Positions 12,327 to 18,350 of a stretch of DNA of 19,807 bases are shown in pieces. The stretch comes from an uncultured Bacilli bacterium (lineage in GTDB: Bacteria; Bacillota_I; Bacilli_A; RF39; UBA660): positions 1-19,807 of the forward strand of contig CANQOE010000004.1 in the NCBI GenBank assembly GCA_947625315.1, written 5' to 3'. Within the stretch, counting starts at the first letter, position 1; each line of letters opens with the position of its first letter. The notes beneath the pieces are model-generated. The model was not told the DNA's origin. It made no database searches and saw only the letters and a list, made by a program, of their open reading frames with translations. The position numbers and the translations under genes were made by a program.

Positions 12327-14036
12327 TCAGTTTTTAGATATCTCTCTTACTAACCTTAAAGTTTTTTCATATTTTTGTAATTTATCTTTATATTCTGCAT
12401 TGTCTTTTATGCTTTCTAAATTTTTTTCAAAACTAGTTATTAATGGTTTATATTCATGCATTATATCTTGAAGTTCTTTGGTAATAATTTTTAACTCTTG
12501 GATATCTGGTTTATTATGAATCTTAAAATATCTAATATCTTCTAAATCTTTTTTTATATGCATTAAATTGTTTAATACAGGAATATTACTAAGGCTTAAA
12601 TAATCCTTATTTTTTAAATATTTAGATAATCCATATTCAATTATGAAATATAAACAAACTGTAAGTGCCAATAAGCATAAAGTATCAATAAAAATAGCGT
12701 CAAAATTTGGTTCCTCATGATAATTACTTAAATCATTTTCAACAATTTTTAATTGCCAATAAGCTTCTTCATATAAATCTTCAATATTTAAAGTCTTTTT
12801 ATCTTCATATTTTTTATTACCATTAATTCCTAATTCTTCTAAATCAAGATTAAAATAATCATCATAATTTTGAACATTTAAATTAGCTACATCATAAGTA
12901 TCAACTCTTCTTTCATAATAGCCAAAAAGTGCATCTTTATATGGTCCATACTTAATTAATTCAATACTTTCCTCAGGTATTTTTCCAGTCACTTTAACTT
13001 CTTCACTAGTATAACTTGTCTTTTTTGTTATAGAATCATAATAAGTAGTTTTTTTAGTATAAAATTTATCTTTACTTAAATATTTGGCTAAACTAAAAGA
13101 AGCAAAACCTAAAGAAATAAAATAAGCAACACTTGCTAAAAAGCAACCAGCTCTCTTAAATAAATCTATTCTACTCTCTCTAATATGCCCTTTTCGATTT
13201 TCTAAATTTTGTTTATAAAACATTGTATTGTGAATTAAATCTTGAGCTTTTTTGATATATTTATCTAAATCATTATTTAAATCATTGATAATATTTATTC
13301 TTTCTTCAATATATGTAACATCTACTATAGCTCTTATTAAATCGGCATTTAAATAAGTTGGACTTCCCATAGCATCTAAACTAGATACTATCTTTTCAAT
13401 TTGGGCATTCTTAACATCTCTTAAATCTATTTCTTCTAAATTTTTAACTATTTCTTTATCTAAATTATAAACATAATTTTCATTTGTTTCACACATCTTA
13501 AGTGTTGGACTATCATTTAATAAACGATATTCTAATTTTATAAAAATATAGACATAGTGATATAAATCTTGAAACAAAGGTATTTCAATTTCATGATCTA
13601 AAGTATTAGAGTTTTCCATATCTTTTAACATCTGCATTATTTTACTACGCATACTAGCTAATCCATTAATTGTTTCTTGATTAACATTTTCAACAAAATC
13701 TTTTAATAATTTAGTAAAAGATACTAATTGCATATAAATATTATATTTCTCTAAATCTAAATATAAACTATTTAATTTACTACAATAAGTTATATAAATT
13801 TGTTCTAATTGCATTTCATCTGATAAAGATACATGCGTATTACTTAAATCTAAATATTTATTATTATACATATTATTTTTTTGAGCAATTACGTTATTTT
13901 TAATATTAATATATATATCTTCAAAATTCTTAACATTTATACCAATCTTTTTTAGTTGTTCTAACTTTCTTTCTACTTTATAACAACATTTATCATATTC
14001 GATTGCTTTATCAGTATTTACCATAACCATAACCAT
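12327..14036 (-). CDS. Two-TM protein with cytoplasmic coiled-coil arms, unknown function, 569 aa
   Basis: I do not recognise the family. Residues 1-290 are a long helical, Asn/Asp/Lys/Leu-rich region, likely coiled coil; two membrane segments follow (about 297-317 and 447-467), flanking a Tyr-rich polar segment of about 130 residues; residues 468-569 are again helical and charged. With basic residues before the first membrane segment (ESRIDLFKRAG), the predicted topology is both arms inside and the loop outside. The start is uncertain: ATG-GTT is repeated (MVMVMV), giving three possible starts, none with a strong ribosome-binding site, so coupling to divIVA (15 nt upstream) is likely. As last gene of the sepF-divIVA operon it may be a division or polar-site membrane scaffold; this is inference. 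Confidence 0.82.
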   Translation of the reverse strand: MVMVMVNTDKAIEYDKCCYKVERKLEQLKKIGINVKNFEDIYINIKNNVIAQKNNMYNNKYLDLSNTHVSLSDEMQLEQIYITYCSKLNSLYLDLEKYNIYMQLVSFTKLLKDFVENVNQETINGLASMRSKIMQMLKDMENSNTLDHEIEIPLFQDLYHYVYIFIKLEYRLLNDSPTLKMCETNENYVYNLDKEIVKNLEEIDLRDVKNAQIEKIVSSLDAMGSPTYLNADLIRAIVDVTYIEERINIINDLNNDLDKYIKKAQDLIHNTMFYKQNLENRKGHIRESRIDLFKRAGCFLASVAYFISLGFASFSLAKYLSKDKFYTKKTTYYDSITKKTSYTSEEVKVTGKIPEESIELIKYGPYKDALFGYYERRVDTYDVANLNVQNYDDYFNLDLEELGINGNKKYEDKKTLNIEDLYEEAYWQLKIVENDLSNYHEEPNFDAIFIDTLCLLALTVCLYFIIEYGLSKYLKNKDYLSLSNIPVLNNLMHIKKDLEDIRYFKIHNKPDIQELKIITKELQDIMHEYKPLITSFEKNLESIKDNAEYKDKLQKYEKTLRLVREISKN

Positions 14037-14051
14037 TTCAAAAAGATTAAC

Positions 14052-14477
14052 TTAATAATCCTCATCTATTTTATTTATATATTCTAATTCTTCTTCAACT
14101 ACATTTTTAAATCTATGTTTAAATATTCTAACTCTTCTTCTTAAATCTTGGGCATCATTTTCAATTTTTTGAGCCTTTAATAAAGCATCATTTACAATTC
14201 TTGAAGCATTTCTTCTAGCTTCATCAATTACTCCATTAGCTTCATCTTTCGCCATTTTTTTAATTTGACTAGAAGTATCTTCGGCGATCATTAAAGCTCT
14301 ATTTAAAGTACTTTCCAAAGCTTTATATCTTTCAATTTCTTTTTTTAATTCTTCTAAATCACTATCTTGTTTTTTTAGTTTATTGAGCATACTCTCATAT
14401 TCTTGAGTTACTTCTGCAACAAAACTATTAACTTCATTTTTATTATAACCATTAAAACTTGTACTAAACTTCCGCAA
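14052..14477 (-). CDS. divIVA: DivIVA-family polar/septal coiled-coil protein, 141 aa
   Basis: DivIVA proteins sense negative membrane curvature and recruit division or polar factors. The N-terminal lipid-binding motif is visible: FSTSFNGYNKNEVNSFVAEV (4-23), with F8 in the place of the membrane-inserting Phe17 of B. subtilis, but Asn9 where that protein has Arg18. The rest is coiled coil with ALMIAEDTSSQIKKMAKDEA and ARRNASRIVNDA, typical of the second domain. The first 9 or so residues of the Bacillus protein are missing: an in-frame stop lies just upstream of the TTG start at 14477, which has GAGGTGA 7 nt before it. It is 31 nt downstream of sepF, without ylmG and ylmH in between. Confidence 0.92.
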   Translation of the reverse strand: MRKFSTSFNGYNKNEVNSFVAEVTQEYESMLNKLKKQDSDLEELKKEIERYKALESTLNRALMIAEDTSSQIKKMAKDEANGVIDEARRNASRIVNDALLKAQKIENDAQDLRRRVRIFKHRFKNVVEEELEYINKIDEDY

Positions 14478-14508
14478 GATAGCTCACCTCAATTACTATT
14501 TTATTTTT

Positions 14509-14904
14509 TTACCATTCGTCTTCTTCTTCAGGTTTATTTTTTTCAGTTTCATCACTTATTTTCCCTTGAACATTAACATTTCTTGGTGCACATAAATAAA
14601 TACCTACCCCAATTTTTTGCATTGATCCTCCAATAGCATATATACATCCACTTAGAAAATCAATAATTCTTTTCGCTTGTTCACTTGTAACCCGCTTTAA
14701 ATTAACAACTACACTATTTCTATTTTTTAAATGATCGGCAATTTGTTGGGATTCTGAATAAGCTCTAGGCTCTAATAATATCATTTTATTGCCATTTTTA
14801 TCTGTTCCACTTAAAGCTTCTTCTTCACTCATATTATAATATTCATCTTCACTACTAGAAATAATATCTTCATCTTTATTAAATAAATTTTTAAACAAAG
14901 CCAT
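14509..14904 (-). CDS. sepF: Cell division protein SepF
   Basis: SepF bundles FtsZ filaments and ties them to the membrane. The N-terminal amphipathic anchor (MALFKNLFNK) is followed by an acidic linker of about 25 residues and the DUF552 core: ILLEPRAYSESQQIADHLK, NSVVVNLKRV, AKRIIDFLSGCIYAIGGSMQ, IGVGIYLCAPRNVNV. The protein is complete at 131 residues, a bit shorter than Bacillus SepF because of the short linker. The ATG at 14904 has AGGAGG 5 nt upstream. The gene is 9 nt after the 95-aa gene and 31 nt before divIVA, in one operon read from 17130-17158. Confidence 0.97.
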   Translation of the reverse strand: MALFKNLFNKDEDIISSSEDEYYNMSEEEALSGTDKNGNKMILLEPRAYSESQQIADHLKNRNSVVVNLKRVTSEQAKRIIDFLSGCIYAIGGSMQKIGVGIYLCAPRNVNVQGKISDETEKNKPEEEDEW

Positions 14905-14913
14905 ATTAACCTC

Positions 14914-15201
14914 CTATAAATATTCCATAATTCGAACATCTTTAGCTAACTTTTCTACTAAAGATTCTGGTTCATATTGTTTAAATATTTCTTCAAAATT
15001 ACTATTATCCATTAAAAACATATCATGATAATTAATAAATATTTCCGATAAATTTGTAACACCTAAAAGTTGTAAATATTCTAAATTTTTTATGACTAAC
15101 TTTTTATGAGCTTCAATTTCTTTTAATAAAGCTTTAGTTGAATTTTCTTTTAGCTCTTCAATATCTTTTTTTTCAAATCCAAACTTTTCTAAGAATTTCA
15201 T
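14914..15201 (-). CDS. Small helical protein of unknown function, 95 aa
   Basis: All-helical, charged, no membrane segment. The middle (VIKNLEYLQLLGVTN followed by LSEIFINYHDMFLMD) has the look of a helical-repeat unit of about 32 residues, loosely like mTERF-type repeats (N-hh-x-L-x-x-x-G, then a second helix), and resembles units at the C-terminus of the 377-aa protein two genes upstream. The start ATG at 15201 overlaps the TGA of the preceding gene (ATGA) and GAGG lies upstream, so translation is coupled. It is directly upstream of sepF. I cannot assign a function; a helper or adaptor for the same complex is a reasonable guess. Confidence 0.8.
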   Translation of the reverse strand: MKFLEKFGFEKKDIEELKENSTKALLKEIEAHKKLVIKNLEYLQLLGVTNLSEIFINYHDMFLMDNSNFEEIFKQYEPESLVEKLAKDVRIMEYL

Positions 15202-15956
15202 GCATTCACACTTCCTCTTCCATAAGCTCTATCTAAATAACTAAAAGCCGGATAAACTTTCATATTTAAAATATTTTGCATATCCATAGTTAATTTTAAA
15301 CCATCTAAAGCATTATCTATTAAATGAGTAAAACCTTCAACTAAATATCTCTTATTATCATTTTTAATTACCATATCTAAATTATTTTCAATATGATTAA
15401 TAATAAAACCTAAGGTACCATCCGTTTCATTCATTTTTAATTCACTTAGAGTCCGCATCATCGTATCTTTTACTTGTAAATCTTCCATATCTAAATAGAA
15501 ATTATCTTCTTTATTTTCTAAAGAACTACTTTGACTTTGAACTGGTCTTTGATTTTTATAAGCTTCAAAAGTTTCTTGATTATTTAATTGACTAACCAAT
15601 CTTCCATCTTGATTAGTAATAGCTAAACCTAAACTTAAAGCTTCTTTTACTCTACTTACATAAGCCATAGTAAAGTGTGCTGCTTTAATATCACTCATAA
15701 ATAAATCTTTTAAATTTAAAGCATTAATTTCTGCTAGTGCATTATTCATATCTTCTAGCTCTCTACCATCTTTACAAAATACTTTCAAAAAAGAACATGG
15801 TACTGTTTCTAACACAAATTGATTTTTTTGTAAAATTTCCATTACTTTATTAACATTTTCTTCTGGTATTAAGCTAATAGTTGTAATAAACGAATAAATC
15901 GTATCCCCATTAGCTAACTTTAAACCAGTCGTTTTCAAAAATTTTTGTAATTCCAT
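15198..15956 (-). CDS. Protein of unknown function in the sepF-divIVA operon, 252 aa
   Basis: Not recognised. It is soluble and appears two-domain: residues 1-130 (alpha/beta, with TGLKLANGDTIYSFITTISL and DIKAAHFTMAYVSRV) and residues 155-252 (helical), joined by a Gln/Ser-rich linker around 134-150 (RPVQSQSSSLENKED). There are no catalytic motifs, signal peptide or membrane segments. The ATG at 15956 has GGGAGG 7 nt upstream. It lies 12 nt after the 377-aa gene and overlaps the 95-aa gene by 4 nt. The tight packing says the three products are made together and probably act together, in the pathway served by SepF and DivIVA. Confidence 0.82.
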   Translation of the reverse strand: MELQKFLKTTGLKLANGDTIYSFITTISLIPEENVNKVMEILQKNQFVLETVPCSFLKVFCKDGRELEDMNNALAEINALNLKDLFMSDIKAAHFTMAYVSRVKEALSLGLAITNQDGRLVSQLNNQETFEAYKNQRPVQSQSSSLENKEDNFYLDMEDLQVKDTMMRTLSELKMNETDGTLGFIINHIENNLDMVIKNDNKRYLVEGFTHLIDNALDGLKLTMDMQNILNMKVYPAFSYLDRAYGRGSVNA

Positions 15957-15968
15957 CCTTTAACCTCC

Positions 15969-17102
15969 CTAATATGCCATCAAAGGCACTTTCTTTGGAT
16001 CTAAACCACTACTTTGTAATAGAATAATTGCTTTATCAAGACCCCGATAATCATATTTAGTTAATACATCTGGATTTAAATAAATATCTATCGCTGTCTT
16101 ACCTACCCGCATTAATCTATCCATTTTTGCTTCTAACTCTTTATCATATAATAAATTTAAATTATCGACAAATAAATCTAAATTTAAACTATTCTTTTTA
16201 AATATATTAACATTTCTTCTAATAACATTTTCATCATAATGAGCTAATACTTCATCTAAATCACTATTAGTATAATCAAGAGTATCAATACCAAGTTCGG
16301 TAAATAATTCGCTTAAATCTTCTCGAGCTGTATTTTCATCTTTAACAACCGTTTCTTCTAAAACTTCTTCTTTAGGAGCTTCTTCTACTTTAGAAGTATC
16401 TTCAACATTATTAACTTCTTGACTTCTTGCTTCTTGAATAACTTCACTAATTGATTTCTTAGATAAATCATGATATCTTTCATCATAATCAAATAAAGCA
16501 TCTTCTGGGAACATCAATATTTTCGCTGCTTCTCTAATTTCCTCTTCACTTAAACCAAATTGTTCTAATAAAGATGTAATAGCTTCTCTGGTAATATTGA
16601 TATTGCCTTTTAAAGCTAAATCAAAATATTCATTTAATTTATCTTGATTTTCTTTAGCTTGATCTTTTCTAATCCCTAGTTCTTCAATAGTAGTAATAGC
16701 ACTATTCATTTCTTCTTCAACTTTAACTAAAGATTCTTCACTTTCTTTAATATCTTTTTCAATATTTTCAATTGTCTTAGGTAAAACATCACTTAAATTA
16801 TTTAATAAAGCCTCAGGATCAAAACTAATATTTAATCTTTCAATTACCGTTTCATATTTACTTTTATCAATTCCACTTAAAACCGTAATTAAATCTTTAC
16901 CTTGTTCTTCTAAATTTTTACTATCTTCTTTTAAACCAGCAATTTTCTCTTGTAAGGCTCCCTTTTCTTCTGTTGTTCTTTCTTTTGTTGCCTCAGCTTC
17001 ATCATGTAATTTTTCCATTTCTTTAAAAATCACACTATCAGAACCCCGTAGGTTATATAACTTATCTAATAGTTTATTTACTTCTAATGTTGAGGTTTTC
17101 AT
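15969..17102 (-). CDS. Coiled-coil and helical-repeat protein of unknown function, 377 aa
   Basis: First gene of the sepF-divIVA operon. Layout: residues 1-75 and 100-165 form two coiled-coil segments; about 170-205 is a compact helical unit (ITSLLEQFGLSEEEIREAAK); about 215-260 is an acidic Glu/Val/Lys linker; the C-terminal 115 residues look like two or three helical repeats (IRRNVNIFKKNSLNLDLFVD; MDRLMRVGKTAIDIYLNPDV; AIILLQSSGLDPKKVPLMAY). It has no membrane segment or signal peptide. I chose the ATG at 17102 (MKTSTLEV) since AAAGGAG lies 8 nt upstream; an in-frame GTG three codons earlier overlaps that region. The family is unknown. A scaffolding role in division is inferred only from context. 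Confidence 0.85.
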   Translation of the reverse strand: MKTSTLEVNKLLDKLYNLRGSDSVIFKEMEKLHDEAEATKERTTEEKGALQEKIAGLKEDSKNLEEQGKDLITVLSGIDKSKYETVIERLNISFDPEALLNNLSDVLPKTIENIEKDIKESEESLVKVEEEMNSAITTIEELGIRKDQAKENQDKLNEYFDLALKGNINITREAITSLLEQFGLSEEEIREAAKILMFPEDALFDYDERYHDLSKKSISEVIQEARSQEVNNVEDTSKVEEAPKEEVLEETVVKDENTAREDLSELFTELGIDTLDYTNSDLDEVLAHYDENVIRRNVNIFKKNSLNLDLFVDNLNLLYDKELEAKMDRLMRVGKTAIDIYLNPDVLTKYDYRGLDKAIILLQSSGLDPKKVPLMAY

Positions 17103-17129
17103 AACCAACACTCCTTTATTCTATAAACA

Positions 17130-17158
17130 ATTATAGCAAATAACCTTTTAATTGTAAA
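17130..17158 (-). promoter_or_regulatory. Sigma-A promoter of the sepF-divIVA operon
   Basis: TTTACA (17153-17158), 17 nt, TATAAT (17130-17135) on the minus strand, about 28 nt before the first start codon. No other promoter or terminator was seen down to 12327, so six genes probably share it. Confidence 0.8.
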
Positions 17159-17170
17159 TAATAAATTAAC

Positions 17171-17200
17171 AAAAAATAAAAAAAGCCTCTAGCGGCCTTT
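17171..17200 (-). terminator. Terminator of the 79-aa gene
   Basis: AAAGGCC and GGCTTT form a 6-bp stem with one bulged base (17182-17187 with 17194-17200), followed on the minus strand by TTTTTTT and more T (17171-17184). The stop codon of the 79-aa gene (17189-17191) lies in the loop. It insulates the sepF-divIVA promoter just downstream. Confidence 0.65.
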
Positions 17201-17428
17201 ATATTTTTGTTCTTCATCTATAAAACTTCTAAAACATTTATTAAAATTAACTTTAAAAATCATATCATAGCTTAAACGGGAATCTATTTCTTGTTTAATA
17301 TGGGGATTAGTTAAATAATACTGCCAAAAATTAGCCTTTTCTTGAGGATTATTATAAAAATATTCAAAATCCATAAACCCTTTTTCTGGATTTTTTAATC
17401 GCTCTTCATAACTTCTTATTCCATACAT
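17189..17428 (-). CDS. Small protein of unknown function, 79 aa
   Basis: Not recognised. It is rich in aromatic residues (GFMDFEYFYNNP; NFWQYYLTNP) and charged, with no membrane segment, and probably folds as a small helical domain. The ATG at 17428 has GGTGAAG 4 nt upstream, the same ribosome-binding arrangement as tgt. It has its own likely promoter (17446-17474), is divergent from rpsD and ends in a terminator hairpin, so it is monocistronic. Signals on both sides make it a convincing real gene despite its size. Confidence 0.75.
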   Translation of the reverse strand: MYGIRSYEERLKNPEKGFMDFEYFYNNPQEKANFWQYYLTNPHIKQEIDSRLSYDMIFKVNFNKCFRSFIDEEQKYKGR

Positions 17429-17445
17429 TTTGCTTCACCAATTTA

Positions 17446-17474
17446 ATTCTAACAATTTTTAATTAAATTGTCTA
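17446..17474 (-). promoter_or_regulatory. Promoter of the 79-aa gene with internal palindrome
   Basis: TAGACA (17469-17474), 17 nt, TAGAAT (17446-17451) on the minus strand. A 7-bp inverted repeat, ACAATTT (17452-17458) and AAATTGT (17465-17471), fills the spacer and touches both hexamers, which is where a repressor operator would lie. In such AT-rich DNA it may be chance. Confidence 0.45.
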
Positions 17475-17502
17475 TATTTTTTTAAAAAAACATATAATAT
17501 AT

Positions 17503-17530
17503 TTGACATTATTAAAAAAATGTGTATAAT
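17503..17530 (+). promoter_or_regulatory. Sigma-A promoter of rpsD
   Basis: Perfect TTGACA (17503-17508) and perfect TATAAT (17525-17530) with a 16-nt spacer, the strongest promoter in the window, as expected for a ribosomal protein gene. Confidence 0.85.
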
Positions 17531-17536
17531 TATTAA

Positions 17537-17700
17537 TACAAGTACATGGCAGGCGTTATATTTTATATAATGTGTTTATTTGCCTATAAAGGTTCTAAGA
17601 GTATTTAAACTGCCTTTAAAGAAATTAGAAAAATAAACTCCCTATATTAAAATATTCGCACCTCTTTTGTATTTAGTATAATAGAAAGGAGAATAAACTA
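17537..17700 (+). promoter_or_regulatory. Long rpsD leader with SD-sequestering hairpin
   Basis: About 163 nt separate the predicted start site from the rpsD ATG, with no reading frame of note. Visible structure: GGCA...TGCC enclosing TTATAT/ATATAA near 17548-17584; AAAGG (17588-17592) with CCTTT (17613-17617); and CTCTTTT (17662-17668) complementary over 7 bp, with one G-U pair, to the Shine-Dalgarno AAAGGAG (17685-17691). B. subtilis rpsD is known to be autogenously regulated by S4 through its leader; a similar control here is inferred. Pairing was judged by eye. Confidence 0.5.
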
Positions 17701-18303
17701 ATGGCAAGATATACTGGACCAGTATATAAAAAATCTCGTCGTTTAAATTTCTCTACTTTAGAAACAGGTAAAGAATTATCTCGACGTCCATATGCTCCAG
17801 GTCAACATGGTAATGATCGTCGTAAAAAATTAAGTGAATATGGTATCCAATTACAAGAAAAGCAAAAAGTTAGAACTTTGTATGGTCTAAATGAAAAACA
17901 ATTTAGAAAAACTTTTGAAAAAGCTTCTAAAATGCATGGTGTAACTGGTGAAAACTTACTTAAATTATTAGAATCTCGTTTAGATAATATTGTTTATCGA
18001 ATGGGATTAGCTAACACTCGTAAAGGTGCTAGACAAGTAGTTAATCATGGTCATATCACTGTTAATGGAGTTAAAGTTGATATTCCATCATTCACTTGCA
18101 AACCAAATGATGTTATAGCAGTTAAAGAAAATTCTTTAGATCATCCGGCAATTAGAGCAGCGCTTGAGGCTAATCCAACACTAAAACCATTTGTAACATT
18201 TGATAAAAACAAAATGCAAGGAACATATGTAAGATATCCAGAAAGAAACGAACTTAACACTGAAGTTAATGAATCATTAATCGTTGAATTCTATAACAGA
18301 TAA
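17701..18303 (+). CDS. rpsD: 30S ribosomal protein S4
   Basis: S4 is a primary 16S rRNA-binding protein that starts 30S assembly and often represses its own synthesis. MARYTGPVYKKSRRL and RPYAPGQHG at the N-terminus are diagnostic, and the S4 RNA-binding domain covers about 91-155 (SRLDNIVYRMGLANTRKGAR and GHITVNGVKVDIPS). Length 200 is standard. The N-terminal zinc-binding cysteines are absent (zinc-independent form). The ATG at 17701 has AAAGGAG 9 nt upstream. It stands alone with its own promoter, leader and terminator, as in Bacillus, not in the alpha operon. Confidence 0.98.
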   Translation: MARYTGPVYKKSRRLNFSTLETGKELSRRPYAPGQHGNDRRKKLSEYGIQLQEKQKVRTLYGLNEKQFRKTFEKASKMHGVTGENLLKLLESRLDNIVYRMGLANTRKGARQVVNHGHITVNGVKVDIPSFTCKPNDVIAVKENSLDHPAIRAALEANPTLKPFVTFDKNKMQGTYVRYPERNELNTEVNESLIVEFYNR

Positions 18304-18304
18304 T

Positions 18305-18335
18305 AAAAAAACACGTCAAAAGGCGTGGTCTTTTT
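18305..18335. terminator. Bidirectional terminator between rpsD and the surface-protein gene
   Basis: CACGTC (18312-18317) and GGCGTG (18322-18327) form a 6-bp stem with an AAAA loop and one G-U pair. T-tracts stand on both sides (TTTTT at 18331-18335 on plus, AAAAAA at 18305-18310 giving T on minus), so it can end both converging genes. Confidence 0.8.
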
Positions 18336-18350
18336 ATTTTAGTTAACTTT

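Noticed and set aside
17655..17682. Second promoter before rpsD (TTCGCA-16-TATAAT)
   Set aside because: The transcript would begin within the Shine-Dalgarno sequence. The TATAAT lies in the loop of the proposed hairpin and is probably chance.
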